Shown in pieces: positions 1 through 12,338 of a DNA stretch of 64,000 nucleotides. The notes beneath the pieces were generated by a model. It saw nothing but the letters and a program-made list of their open reading frames with translations, made no database searches and was not told the origin of the DNA. Position 1 is the stretch's first letter. Each line of letters starts with the position of its first letter. Made by a program: the position numbers and the translations under genes. This DNA comes from Nautilus pompilius (taxonomy: Eukaryota; Mollusca; Cephalopoda; Nautilida; Nautilidae): assembly GCA_018389105.1 (NCBI GenBank), contig JACATO010000120.1, positions 62,001-126,000 on the forward strand. Reading direction: 5' to 3'.

Positions 1-549
1 ACAGAATCAAAGTTATTTTCCAATATTCCGCTGAGAATTTATTAAGTGCAAAGGAAAATTACTTAGCAAGCATTGAAATAAGTTCTAATAATGATGTAAA
101 CTTAAATACAATTTAGAGAATAGTGATAGTTTTCATGAAAATGAGTTTAACAAATTTTCCAATGCCAGTTGGAGTGCTAACGTTTATAGCTTTAGAGATC
201 TAAAGTTTACTGGTGAAGATACTAGTATAACAAATGTACGGTAAGTAACAATAAAGAGATAGACTTTTTTATCTTAATTTTTCCTTCGTATTTATTTTAC
301 AAGTATCCAAGGAAGGAAACAAAGATGCTAAAGAAAAAATGGTATACATGCATATCACTTAGTGCTATTTCCTTATAGCGTTTTTTGTCTGCAGGAAAAT
401 TCAGAGCCACATGCTCAACCAGTGAGAGTGGCATATGTTCAATGGCGCTGAACCAATCATCGCCTGCTTCTACTCACCAGTCTTGAATAATTCCCGCAGA
501 AGTGCTTATTCAACCGTTGCTAACTGTTTTTGCTTTATTTTTAAAACAT
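1..549. other. AT-rich sequence, no gene seen
   Basis: Stops interrupt all frames and I recognise no exon, RNA gene or repeat. The right part (about 380-550) is slightly less AT-rich and may be the 5' flank or terminal part of the Tigger element that follows, but no terminal inverted repeat could be paired. Confidence 0.5.
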
Positions 550-2195
550 TTTGATCCACAATGTCTGGAAAATGTCTGCAATTGATAGTGCTGGTAATGT
601 GGCTCAACAGTCAAGGAAAAGCATCAGTATGAATGCAAAAATGCATGTTAAATGACCTGTGTGGAGACAGGAGAGGACCAGGTTGATGTTGGTTAGAACA
701 TGGGTTTGACTGCATCAAGCATTAGAACCATTCTCAAGAAAGCAGACAAGATAAGGGCTTCTGCTGAATGCACCATATTGTTAATTGCAACAAAGACAGA
801 TCATTTATGGAGTATTTTACTGAATGAGATGGAGAGGCAATTATATATGTGGGTCAAATATCAGATGCAGTGAGACATGCTCCAAAGCCAGATGATCATC
901 ATGAAGATGACTAAAAACATTTTCATCTACCTGCAGGAAGGCAGCAACAACAGATTGGCTGAAAAAACGTTTGAGGACAGCCAAGATTGGTTTGAGAAAT
1001 TTATGTGCTGCAGTAACTTACACTGAGTGTATCTCTGGTGAAGCTGCGAGTGCTGACTACCAAGCAGTACATCAATACACCAATACCCTGAAGGCAACCA
1101 TCGACCAAGCTACCCTCCTGAGTTTGTCTTCAATGTCAGTGAGATATGACTCTTCTGGAAGCAAATGCCAACATGCACATTCATCTCCTGGGAAGAGGGG
1201 CATGCACCAAGGTTTAAGGCTGCCAAGAATCCCCTTACACTTCACTTTTGGCAATTTAAAACTCAATCCATACTCTTTTAACACTCAGAGACATTCCAAG
1301 CAATAAAGAGCTTCTCCAAGGATCATCTGTCTATCACCTGGAAGGCTAACAAGGTCTGGGTGACAATTAATATTTGCCATCAGTGGTATGTCACCAGTTT
1401 CTGCCCAGCTGTTAAGCAGCACCTTACAAATTCAGTGCCAATGAAAGTGGTCTTCCTACCACCGAACATGACATCTCTTCTGCAGTCAATGGACCAGCAT
1501 GTCATAGTCAACTTCAAAGTATACTATGATAGGCATACATCCAGGCAGCTGGTTGAGGCAACAGATGGTTAAAACAGTCTATTAGAGACTTTTGGAAGTC
1601 CTATGACATGATAAAGGCCATTGAGAACATCTGTGCAGCCTGGAAGGCAGTCGGCAGCAACTGTAGGAGCAGGATGTGGCCAGAGGCATATCACAAATTC
1701 ATTGGTTTTGAGAAAGTTTAGCCAGTGATTACGAGACATCATCATCAAGCTGGTGAACCAAATTGGACTGGGGGAAGTTGACATTGCAGATGTAGAAGAG
1801 CTGATGCATTCTCACAGGAAGGACCCGGCAATGAGGAACTGAAGTAGTTGGAGAAATAGCTTGCTGAGGAGGAGTCCACAGATGCAGATACCAAGGAAGC
1901 TCCACCTACATGGAACCTGATCACAGATCTGTTGGCAGATAGCCTAGCAAAGATCAGAGAGGTCCTGGAGATGTTATCAGAGAATGACCCAAACTGGGAT
2001 TGTAGCAGCACAGTGAAGAGAGATGTTCACATGTCCCTCTCCTGCTACCATGAAATGCTTTGGGAGAGGAAGTGACAAGGAAGGCGGTCAACCCTGGATG
2101 CCTTTTTCAAGAAGCCTGCAGTTTCCGAAGAGGAAGAGGATGAGCCATAGCCTGGTCCATCCTCCCAGCAGTAGCTCCTAGCACCCCGTTCCCAC
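550..2195 (+). pseudogene. Decayed pogo/Tigger (TIGD1-like) transposase
   Basis: Relic of a DDE transposase of the Tc1-mariner/pogo group. Read with several frame changes, the N-terminal helix-turn-helix remnant (SSIRTILKKADKIRAS, near 715-760) is followed by the CENP-B-like stretch WFEKF (near 990), the tract GEAASADYQAV (1041-1073), the first catalytic segment FVFNVSE (1122-1142), PTCTFIS (1169-1189), and the segment with the second catalytic Asp region, VVFLPPNMTSLLQSMDQ (1449-1499). The acidic tail LDAFFKKPAVSEEEEDEP (2096-2149) matches the usual Tigger C-terminus. The first catalytic Asp is replaced by Ser (NVSE in place of NVDE) and stops plus frameshifts break the frame throughout, so no active protein is possible. 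Terminal inverted repeats were not found. Family assignment is from remembered Tigger sequences; high confidence for the superfamily, lower for the TIGD1-like subgroup. Confidence 0.85.
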
Positions 2196-3400
2196 TGCTG
2201 CCCATGAAGGAGAAGTAGGAACATAGTAGAAGCAATGGTAAACAGTGGTTAATCTCACACAAGCTCCAACCAAATACACTGGTAAGTATATCACTTATTG
2301 TATTTTTTAATGTCATTGTCATTAAAAGTTATTATTTTGATTTATAAAATGCATGAATGCATTTATCATGCATACAGTATCATTATTAAGGCTATTACCA
2401 ATACCCAAATAAAGACCTCATACACCTTCTCAGCCTACTGGATAACACTGCTAGGAGAATATGTGTTTTTGCTTCTATTTAACAAAATTCATAGAAAAGC
2501 AAAAGAATACTGTTGACTTCATAATGGAGCAAGAAAATGGGTTTCCTTTACTACACAAACCAATATGTCCATAACGAGAGTCTCCTAAATATGCCTGCAG
2601 TGACATTGTTTGCAGAAAACCAAATTGGAATAAACCATGAATCTGGTGGCATGTATGCCATGACAAAGTATGTGTTGAGCCAAGTAGAAAAATGTGCTTC
2701 AGCGACTCAGAGCATAGAAACTTTGAACACTTGAAAACCACAGCTGTTTCTACTCCAATAATCCAATGGCGGCCATGTAAACAGTTTTGAAAAGCCTTCC
2801 CGCTGAAGTACCTCAAAAAATAGATTAATGAAAGAGAGTTGGAGATTTATCCTATTTGCAACAGATGAGATGCAGACGTGAAAGAAAATCTGTTGAAATG
2901 CTTAACTGCCACATGCATCATTTCCATAGCCTGAGTTTCTGGACCATGCAATTGTCTGGCAGTTTTGAATTCTTGGATTCAAGGCTAGAAGTGACTTGGC
3001 CAAGCTAAGACCAATGCTGGGTGGAGCTAAGCGCCCTTCAAGTAAAAGCCAATCAAGGCCAGGCTCAATGTAGGCTGGATCATTTCTGTGGAGATCAGTA
3101 TGAAAGTTGGCTGCTTCAAACTGAAGTAAATGACAAGAATTTTAAAGGACAAGGCCACAATAAACCATGCATATTTATTACACAATCAAAACAAAAACAA
3201 ACTCCTAATGATACAAAATCAAAATAAACTTTATACTGTCTACAAAAATCCTTAAAATCCCTTTACAACTTTATAACGTTCTCTCATTAGGAAAAAAACA
3301 GGTGTAAACTTAATACATTGGTAAATTGGTTTATGCATATGTCCCTTTGTATCAAAAATAAGCACAGCATTTTTCCATCATGCTCATATTTCAATATTTA
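2196..3400. other. Intergenic, no recognised gene
   Basis: Contains short open frames on both strands (for example 2475-2816 minus and 2537-2734 plus) with no family resemblance that I recognise and no convincing splice context. It lies between the Tigger relic and the hAT relic and may be unclassified repeat sequence. Confidence 0.4.
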
Positions 3401-3403
3401 CTA

Positions 3404-5000
3404 CTACTTGGTGACGAGACAGAAACATTCATTCAAAACCATAACCATCTGAGAAAGAAGCTTATCTTCTCCTTTTCTTGTTCTTTTTGGTTGCAATAAC
3501 AGTCCACTATGACTAAATGCCCTCTCCATAGATGCTGATGTGTCTGAAATACAGATTATCCATTCCAACAAAGGCAAGATTGCTTTGTAAATATTCTTTT
3601 CTTGTATTGATCCCCAAAGACATTTCTCGGAAAATATGCGTTGAGTTTGAGAACTCCTGTCATCAAAGTAATGTTGGATGATGTGGTGTGTTAATATAGG
3701 CAAAGTAGTACCCATGATCTGGTGTCTCTGCTCATGTGTGAAAAACAGTAACCTTATGGATATTTATTTTACTCGTTGAAGGTTATTTTGATAAAGCTGT
3801 TGTAGATTCATTAAGGCACATCTTGTTCACAATTTCATCTGAAAATTACATGTTATATTATAATTCCAATATATTTACACAATCAAGCTTAATATATAAC
3901 CTTTTCAATTTAGAGGTTTGGTAATGATTTTATAACACAATAAATTTATTAGTACAAATAAAACACTTACTGATGATTTCTTCTTTTCACATCATGCTTT
4001 TCATTTGGTCATTACCTAGAGAGAGTCTGCTTCCAACCTTAGAAACCCAAACATGAGATCAAAAATACTGGGCATTGAGTAGAGGATATCACTGAGATGT
4101 TCTGAATCCTCTCTATAATTGTCATGTCATCCTGCATTGGTTGTTTTGTAGAAATTTGAAAAGTCAACTGAACCTTCTATAAGGGATTCTAGAAGTGCAT
4201 TTACTAAAAATCTCTGATAGTGAATTTTAACACTTGTGTAGTGACATTACACAGGGCACAACATATCCAACTAAGATGTACTGATCACCCAGCACCAGGT
4301 AAAAGCCTGAAGAATATCACCAAATTCTGGCAGGGCTGCATGATCTCTGGGTGTTAATAAATGACAATCCAGCTGCTGTTCTCTCAGTAATTGATCTAAT
4401 TTGTACTATCAAAGGACAGAACCATTTTGGTTTGTCAATACAAACTATTCCAGTGAATTACTTTTCTACTTAAAATTGATTTTCCAGCTACAAATAAATT
4501 TTCAAATACTCTATGGAAAATGGTGCTTTCTTGAGAAAAGCCTGATAATTGCATTTCTCCATCACTGCACTTGTGTATAAAAACAGTTTCTTTATTTAAT
4601 CTCTTATGTTGCAGTGTGTGTGTGTGTTTTCAAAGCATGACAGGTGAGCACATGGTGTCCTATTTAACATAAATTGAACAAGCTTTGCATCTGCTGGATC
4701 CAGGTGCTGCCACATACAGCTCATTAATTACCTGGATTGCCTTCTTCATGTCACTATCAATGCAAGCCACTTTTTCTTTTGTTAAATTCCTCCAAAATGT
4801 GTGCAATTTCTTCTATAATTCTTATTTCTGAATGGCTTCCCTTAAATACTGCAAATGTAAGGTGAGTTTAAAGTGTATTTTTGAAAAATCTATGTGCAAC
4901 AGCTGTAATAAATGAAAGGCACTTAGTTTTGTTTTAATTTCTTCTCTCATGGCTTCATACATTTTGGGAATCCTTGACTGGGAAACATGTCTAGAAGGCA
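3404..5000 (-). pseudogene. hAT transposase relic with C-terminal dimerisation domain
   Basis: The 103-codon open stretch at 3404-3715 carries the pattern of the hAT C-terminal dimerisation domain: a hydrophobic helix (AILPLLEWI), then SASMERAFSHSGLLLQPKR, then LLSQMVMVLN, corresponding to the family pattern (S/P)xxSERxFSxxGxxxxxxR...LxxLxFLN. Higher coordinates on the same strand (about 4650-4790) contain a further coding-like stretch (ACIDSDMKKAIQVINEL) separated by stops and frameshifts, consistent with more of the same protein. No terminal inverted repeats or 8-bp target duplication could be assigned. Probably a dead hAT copy; the host-domesticated alternative (ZBED-like) is unlikely because of the broken upstream part. 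The left limit is firm, the right limit is a guess. Confidence 0.6.
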
Positions 5001-7590
5001 TCGTAAAGCTATTGGGTTATCAAACTTTCTGAAAGCAGGGTTCTCAACAATTGGTACTGATAGTCCACAGAAAAACAATCTACCAATACATTAATCTTTC
5101 TTTTGTTCTTGTTCAGGATGACTACTCTATATTATAAGTTTAATGCCTAGGAAAATCTACTGTAAGAGTCTGTTTAGTTTTCCTTCTTTATAGGATCCAG
5201 AACACCTGGAAGCTTTCTATTCAAATGACTGAAAAAAATTGTAATAAAAAGTTAAATTCAACAATTACACAACATAATATCCAAATGTTATAACAGTGGT
5301 AACAAAAAAACAACTGAATAATTGCAAATTATTGCCTATTCTACTAAATATACATTAGATTACTGTACAACATTATTCAAGTTACAGTAATTCAATTGTT
5401 TATTTACATAATACCTGATTATATCCAAATTCAACAATAATAAGATCGTGCAAATATTTAATCAATATATGCTAATATTTATTAAAAACCAATTATAAAC
5501 ATTAAATTAGTTTTTTATTATTTGAATAAAAATAACAAAATACTAAATTCAATCTAAATAACTTAAAATTTAAATAATTCTGAATAGCTGCTTATTTTTG
5601 TTTGTTTCAATTTTCCTCAACTACTACACATGTGGTACACATTCTATTTAAAAAGCTTAAAAATGGATAAAATATCAAATTGACTTTTCTCAAGCATTTA
5701 TTTTCATAAATATCAGATACACAAACGACTATATTCAGTGGGGGCATACAGAACCTTAATTAGGTGGCATGTACAGTCAAATGCTTTTATTAATTTTGAG
5801 TTTTAATTGTATGAAGCAAAATTTCACATTGTCACAGAGGTGTATCAAGGGGGGGGGCGACCACAGGTCTGAAGGGGCACAAAATTTCCTCTGGCCTATG
5901 AAATATAATGTCAGTTACTAACTAGCCACCTCTGCCCATGAAACGCATATTCAAGCACTCGATACAGTTTGCTGGAGTAAGGGACATAACTGCTACAAAA
6001 TCATGTTTGTAATCCAGGGAATTTAAATGCAGATTATAGAATCCGGGTACCTAACACATAATTTCATATGGTGAAGATGTTTTCCCAAATTTAAGAATTG
6101 CATTGCCAGTTGTGAAAGGTCTTTCAGCAAGCCAAAATTAATTATGACATACTTGAGAACTCCAATGACTCAAGAACAACTGAGTGACTTGGCAATATTA
6201 AGTATTGGAGAAGACGTACTCAATACTTTAAATTTTGATAGTTTAATTGTTTCATTTGCAGCAGCAAAAGCACGAAAGGTTCATATATAATGTAACAATG
6301 AATACCAGAATGCTACCTGTACAAGATCTATTTAAGTATATGCACAGTTTTGTAAACTAATAACAGTATTTCATCAGTCTGTTTCGTGATACATGTACAC
6401 CACAAGTGACTGCGACTTTGAACGATGCTGGATGAAATAAATATCAAAATGGTTTACAATTTAACAAATTATGTAAGTAAACCTAGTAGACGATACCTCA
6501 TTAGCTACAGGTTTACAGTTGTGATATTGTGAGATGTTATATTGTGACTTTAAATTAGCTCTTTATAAGGCGGTGACTAATTCTTTGTGATTGTCATTAG
6601 GTGGGTAGTGAGTCACAAACAAATAATCGAAACAGTTCAGAAGTGGGGGTTGCCAAAAAGGGTGTTTTTTCCTTTCTACACCTCTGCATTGTCATATAAT
6701 GAACAAAAGAGACACATCTCTAATATTCTATTATTATTATTATTATTATATTATTATTATTATTATTAGCCTGTTATTCTCAAACATATTGAAAAATAGT
6801 ACACTTGCCAAAACTGCATGTGTGGCTGGCTGCTTGAGTAATGCTAGCATTAGACCCATCAGGTGAGTTAGTAGCACCTATGGTACTCTCTGTGAACCTC
6901 AGTTTCTTATCCTGGCCATGGTACAAAGCTTCTTGCTGCTCAAGAAATGTATTACACATTATATTTTGTGAAGAGCCAAGACAAAAACAAACCTAATCTT
7001 TTGTTCCTTTTAATTACATTTCTGACATTAAATATGTTGAGCACATTCTTGTCATATCAGGATTATAGTATCACACAAGAATTGTTTTATAGAATGCTTT
7101 ATCATCTATTGCCATCTATACAAGAGTTAACATAGGAACACTTGAAATTCTCCCATTTAGCCATTGATTACTTATCAAAGCTGTGTATATACATTAATTA
7201 ATAAATCCAGATATAGTTCCTTTGATTTCAATTATCTTCTTGCATTTTATAGATTCTATTCAATTTCCTTTGTTCATTAGAAAAATGCAAATATGTTTAT
7301 TTAACTATTTTTGGTTTTGGTAAAATCCTGTTTAAATGTGTGTGTCACATCCCCAGAGCAGGAAAACACTACAACCATTTATACATGAATGTAGCATTTA
7401 TATTTTCCGACATAAACAACAGATTTAAGTTTATTGGTTATACTCAGTCTCCCTAAATGTTATGTATTTTTGTCTGGAAATATCCAGTGCTACAGACAAG
7501 ACGCTGATACTAAACAAAGCTTTTACATTTCAGTTTTGAAATCCAACACTTAAAACATATTGTATTGCAACAATTAGGCAGAACACTGAA
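5001..7590. other. AT-rich intergenic stretch
   Basis: No coding region, RNA gene or transposon recognised. Contains a G run at about 5851-5857 and a TTA microsatellite listed separately. Very AT-rich between 5220 and 5720. Confidence 0.45.
6730..6768. repeat. TTA microsatellite
   Basis: About 13 consecutive ATT/TTA triplets with a single 1-nt interruption near the middle (ATATTA). Simple sequence repeat; no function inferred. Confidence 0.95.
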
Positions 7591-7849
7591 TGGTGTCCAT
7601 GATAGATTATGTACTAACTAAAAAATAGAATCTGTGGGGTTCTACAGAGCACCAACGACCAATATGTCCTTGTAATACAATGATCTGGCACCTAACTAAT
7701 TCACAAACTAGCTGCAACAGAGCTTTCCCAGGTCTCTTTAGACACCACCCCTCCCCCCTGTGTTTTGACAGGAAATGAAACAACACAGAGTCACTCGTTG
7801 TATCTGCCTTTCTTTTGATTTTCATGGTGAACAGTGTTGTTGTTATATC

Positions 7850-9480
7850 TGGAGTTGTTATCAACACTGACGACTTTCCTTCACTTGGACAGACATAGTC
7901 AACTGATCTGTATTTTTGTTCCAAAATCGTCCTGACAGGATCTGCATTTTGTATGAAACCAGTCCTGATAATGACTTGATCCTACCTGAGGTCCATTTGT
8001 TACTATCTGTATAATCTCACATTAAAACAGGGTCTCCAATCTCAAAATGTCTCATTTTTTATTTATTCTTGGCACACATCTGTCCCTGGGCCTGGACAGT
8101 CCAACTGAGATGTAAGTAACACTTTATCATCATCCCTGCTATACCCTTATATTGTAGGATTGTACTTTCTCACTGGCATAGGATTCTCCAATGTATCCTT
8201 TTAAAGTTGATATAGGTTATAGCTAGATGTTCCATCCGTGACATTTGGTCTACTTGAACATCATCTAAAATCTCCTCTTTGGACTGCAAGCTACTGTTGT
8301 TGGCCTTGATAAGTATCCTTCATAGGTCACCTGCATTTCCATGCAGTTTTGTATTCTTGTACTCAATGTAGTAGTTATTACCGGACAAGAAAGCATGTTG
8401 CAGCCATGGTACTGCAATAAGAGGTGTTTCTTTCTGAAAACCGAGTACTAGCATAAGAGGTTGGTGATCTGTGCTAATGGTAAAGACACATAGAAACACT
8501 TGATTCCCAACCCAAAGGATTAGTGCATTCCTTATCAATCTGCGCATACTGTTTTTCTGCAGAAATCAGAGAACATGATGCAAATGTAATTGGCTTCTCT
8601 TCAGTTGAACTTTATGCAGGAAGGTAGCTCATATTCCAAAGTGATGTGTGGCCTGAGAGTCTGTCAGAGATCATCATTTGTTTCATCCTCACAAGCAGTT
8701 GTTAACATTCATTTTGCCACTTACACAGTGAGTTTTTTTGCAGAATTTGGTGCATAAGCCTCAACACTAATGACAAGTTTGGTAGAAATTTCCTATAATA
8801 TTTCACTAGTCCAAGGAATGCACGTGTTGCTATCTTGACCAAAGCATCTGTCTTGTCTTCTATCCTAATCAGTCACATGCCTACATAATTCAACTTTTCC
8901 CTTGAAGATATTACATTTTTTCTAAGTTGTCATGAAACCAATATTTCTGTAATTGAGCCAAGACACACTATAGGTTCCTCAAGTGCTTCTCACCTGTACA
9001 TCTGGTAATTATCATGTTGGTGAGAACACACTGCAGTTCAGGAACTTCCTGAAATATTTACTCTGTGGTCCATTGCTACATCACAAAATCCAAAGCAATG
9101 TCAAAACAGATCTGTTGTATTGAAACAGTGGAACAATACATGGCATATGTCTATAGTCAGATACTCTTTCTGCTCCTCCTCTACCTCCATTTGTAAGTAG
9201 GCATGCTTTAATCCAAGTTGCTGAAATGTTTGCTTTCAGAAATGTTCAGTTCTATAGTTTTGGCAACTGATATTTGTCAATTTGCATCATAGAGATGACT
9301 GTGACTTTGAAGTCTCCACAAATTCTAATGAACCCATCCTTCTTCAAGAATATGACAATGGGTATCACCCAATTGGTGTATTCCATAGAGCTATGAATAT
9401 TAATACTCACCAGTCTGTCCAGTTCCTTCTCCAGAGCTGTTCTAATTGAATAAGCCACCGTTCTAGCTTTCAGGAATTTT
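7850..9480 (-). pseudogene. Ty3/gypsy pol relic (RT, RNase H, integrase tail)
   Basis: Decayed polymerase region of an LTR retrotransposon on the minus strand. Going down in coordinate: a reverse transcriptase finger/palm piece at 9252-9458 (WVIPIVIFLKKDGFIRICGDFK, in which the KxDGxxRxCGDyr pattern is typical of Ty3/gypsy); the catalytic YxDD region near 9000-9040 where the Asp pair is lost while the downstream EKHLRNL helix survives; an RNase H piece at 8320-8547 (STDHQPLMLVL, then YYIEYKNTKLHGNAGDL, matching TDHkPL and the conserved YxIxYRxgxxHgNADgLSR end); and the integrase C-terminal GPY/F-like module near 7880-8040 (GDPVLM, then SGLVSYKM). Stops and frameshifts occur between all pieces. 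The order agrees with the gypsy layout RT-RH-IN. No LTRs were found at either side, so the copy is truncated or its LTRs have decayed. Confidence 0.85.
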
Positions 9481-10114
9481 AGCCTACTACCTTCTCAGTG
9501 AGGTTTTCCTTAATGTATTTTAAGGTACTCGGTGTCTGATTGAAGTTCCATTTCATAAGCTGAGAAAAAATCATGAAATGAGATGTATTTGTTGTCTGAG
9601 CATATATTTCTGTCCAATCCAGTTTAATATTTTAAGACAATAACACCAAACTGCCTTTTTATGTACAAATGGAGACACCTTTTCTGTGGTTTACCTCAGT
9701 ATGCATGTAAAATATTCCAAAAGGTTTTATTACTTCCCCTGAAAGGTTCTCAGTACTATTAATGTAGATCTCAGTTCCTTATTCCAAAATGTGATTCAAA
9801 ATTTTGTTTTGAAAAAAGCAAAATTGCTGAGCTGTCAAACTCCATGCTGATTTATTTTCCACCAACCTTGGCCTTCATCTAGAAGGGGTTTGTTATTGCA
9901 ACTGAGCACATATAGAACTCATCTCCAGGGTTTCTAATTGCATCATACACATTTTTCTGTGGCTTCTTATCCAAACATTCCTTTTGAACATAGTTTCTTT
10001 AAAATGGAAATGCAGAAAAACAGGCTATTTTGAGAGTCATGTCCTTTCTTAACACATATATAAACAGAGTTTCTTCATAGTCACTGGTGCTTTTCCTTTG
10101 TTTTGGCTTTTGGG

Positions 10115-10630
10115 GTTTGGGCCTACTGGTTTGCAGTTGTGAACCAGTTTTTGCTTTGCCAACACAACAGCATCATGCATTTGTTTCCATAACAGCTGCT
10201 GTCCACTGTCTTTTCATAGTTGGAAAGAGTTTTTTGTGTTTTTGTTTTGGAGATTACAATCATTCCTTGACCAATAAGGTCTCTTGAAACACGATGTTCT
10301 GACAGCTTACGTAGAAGGGCAACATAATTTCTAACTCTGACATCTTTCTGGTCATGAAAAAAAACTTGTTCTGCTATCACAAGGGGCTTAGGTGAGGAGT
10401 GATTCTGTAGGATCTGTATTAATTTCTCATATGTTTTTGTGGCTGGCTTCTCTGGTGCCATCCATTAAGTCAAGCAATGGATTGTATGTTCTTGTACCTA
10501 TGAGACACAAAAAGCTGGAACTTTCTTTTCTTCTCTCACATCATTCTCAAAAAAATACTTCTCCAACCATTCACTACAGGAATCCAACGATTTGATGATT
10601 TTGTTGAAAGTCCCTATCCTACCTATCTGA
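10115..10630 (-). pseudogene. Ty3/gypsy gag relic (capsid-like and zinc knuckle)
   Basis: Minus-strand remnant directly upstream of the gypsy pol relic. The stretch at 10123-10461 reads APEKPATKTYEKLIQIL, then HSSPKPLVIAE, then VALLRKLSEH, which is the retrotransposon Gag pattern in which a KTYxxLxxxLxxHxxPKP motif precedes YVAxLRxLSExC. A degenerate CCHC knuckle follows near 10150-10185 (Cys, Cys and His spacing blurred). Further upstream pieces (SEWLEKYFFENDVREEKKVPAF, near 10500-10590) fit the start of the same capsid-like domain in another frame. The gap between gag and RT (about 9480-10115) should hold the protease but I could not recognise a DTG/DSG motif there. Same strand and order as the pol relic, so I treat both as one inactive element of about 2.8 kb. 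Confidence 0.75.
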
Positions 10631-11274
10631 CTAACCATACTGTTTCTATGAAGCTGTCTATTGCATTAAAACAAACAAACAGATTTCTGTAGCTTACATG
10701 ATCAGAACAATTGTACTTCAAAATTTGCTCAGTACATACTTACGCTCCTGATAAATCTCTATCACTTTGCTTTCATAACTCCACCAACTCATTAGCAAAG
10801 TCATTGTCATACTTGTCACTATGTGTTGTGTAATTCAGTCTGGAAGTGGATCATGCTAGAGACAAAATGCTGACATGAGAGCAACCATTTTCAAAGCTAG
10901 TTTATTGACAACATGTTCGTGTGTATGGGCAATGCTGAGATGGACTACTCTGTATTGATTAGCTATAGCAAGTGAAGCTTGTGTTACAATGCTTTGAAAC
11001 AAAAACTGAATCGTAAACCTTTCAATTTAATTTTAGGAAAATATTCATTTTTTCAAGTCAAGTCAGTAACCTGTTATCAGCATGAGGAATTACTCACGAC
11101 CAGTCTGAAATACCCAAGTCTTCAGACTGGAGCCAGAATGAAGGTCAAAAAGAAAAAAAAAACCTCTCATGCCAGCCATGAAAATCCAAGACTGGTCTGG
11201 GGCATGTTTAGTTGATATGGTTGTGATGTGATTCCCTCATTCCATTCATGGCTAAGAGATATGAAGTGAATACA
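10631..11274. other. Spacer between gypsy relic and TIR element
   Basis: AT-rich, no gene recognised. Ends immediately at the TAA target-site duplication of the next element. Confidence 0.45.
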
Positions 11275-11746
11275 TAACACTGGTCAACACAATATTTTTG
11301 GCAGGAAAAGTGAGACTGGTTTCTGGGGTTTTCAAGGGCGCTGAATCCGAATCTGACATTTGTTTTTTCAAGTTGGCTCTAGTTTTGGAGATATCACAGG
11401 GGGGTCGTTCGTCTGAAATCACCCATTCGCGACCATAACTAAACGTACAAAAAACGGCTAAATAGTGCAAAAATGTCAGATATTGATTTTTATGATAATC
11501 CAAAACCACAAAGACAGTGTAAAATCTCAATCTAACAAGTTAAGTTAGATATAACATCATTTCATTTATTAATAAATGAACACTTTTCATATATTTCGAG
11601 AATATACAAAAAATTTGCTAAAAATTTGCTGAATTTTAATTCTCCAAGGGAAAAAAACATTTACATAATCAGTTATATATCATAAATTAATGCAAAGCAT
11701 TATTATACACTAGATTCTTAGTTACAATGAACACACAAAACAATAT

Positions 11747-11752
11747 TTTATT
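11747..11752 (-). promoter_or_regulatory. AATAAA overlapping the stop codon
   Basis: On the minus strand the sequence GAATAAAA places a canonical polyadenylation hexamer across the TAA stop of the 183-codon frame. A very compact 3' end of this type fits a small transposon gene, but no cleavage site evidence is available from sequence alone. Confidence 0.4.
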
Positions 11753-12299
11753 CACAAAAGTGAAATTGACGTTTATACGATTTTCGCTTGTGAGCAACTT
11801 TCGGGCAGTCTCTCAAAAGGTTCCAGCAGTAGTCTGCCATCATGTGCTCATCCCATTTGCCTTGATACCTCTCTTCCATTGTTTTGATGTCTTGATGGAA
11901 TCTCTCTCCTTGCTCCTCACTGTAATCACCAAGATTACCAGGAAATCTGTCGAGGTGGCTAAACAAGAAATGAACTTTGATGCTCACATTTGCCCCTAGT
12001 TTTTCGTATGCAGTAAGCATCTTACGGACCAATTGCTTGTAATTGTCAGCTTTGTGATTTCCCAAAAAGTTTGTCACTACATCTGTGAAGGACACCCAAG
12101 CATTTAACTCAACCATGTTCATATGATTAGTGAAGTCAGAATCCCTCATGAGCGTTCGAATCTGAGGTCCATCGAAGATGCCACCTTTAGCTTTTTCGAT
12201 GGAAAGACCTGGAAATTGCCTGCATATGTACTTGAAGCAATCCCCATCTTTGTTCAACGCCTTAACAAACTGCTTCATGAGCCCTAGTTTTATGTGCAA
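11748..12299 (-). CDS. Unbroken 183-codon ORF, uncharacterised TE-linked family
   Basis: The only long uninterrupted transposon frame in the window. It begins in frame at a Leu codon (TTG, 12297-12299) rather than ATG; the first ATG lies seven codons in. A splice-acceptor-like TTTTTAAAACAG sits just upstream, so this may be a 3'-terminal exon of a split gene whose earlier exons were lost by deletion. Notable segments: HIKLGLMKQFVKAL at the start, then GPQIRTLMRD, KVHFLFSHLDRFPGNLGD in the middle and EEQGERFHQDIKTMEERYQG followed by MMADYCWNL near the end. I recall this combination from many uncharacterised, multi-copy predicted proteins in arthropods, cnidarians and other animals; the biochemical role is unknown. 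The stop TAA overlaps an AATAAA hexamer. Absence of stops, unlike all neighbours, implies recent insertion or selection. Confidence 0.65.
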   Translation of the reverse strand: MHIKLGLMKQFVKALNKDGDCFKYICRQFPGLSIEKAKGGIFDGPQIRTLMRDSDFTNHMNMVELNAWVSFTDVVTNFLGNHKADNYKQLVRKMLTAYEKLGANVSIKVHFLFSHLDRFPGNLGDYSEEQGERFHQDIKTMEERYQGKWDEHMMADYCWNLLRDCPKVAHKRKSYKRQFHFCE

Positions 12300-12338
12300 A
12301 CTGTTTTAAAAACACTACATACATAATAATTATTATGT

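Noticed and set aside
10087..10287. 66-codon plus-strand frame with a signal-peptide-like start
   Set aside because: It is antisense to the gypsy gag relic, whose motifs on the minus strand explain the sequence.
11727..11999. 90-codon plus-strand frame
   Set aside because: Antisense shadow of the intact 183-codon minus-strand frame.
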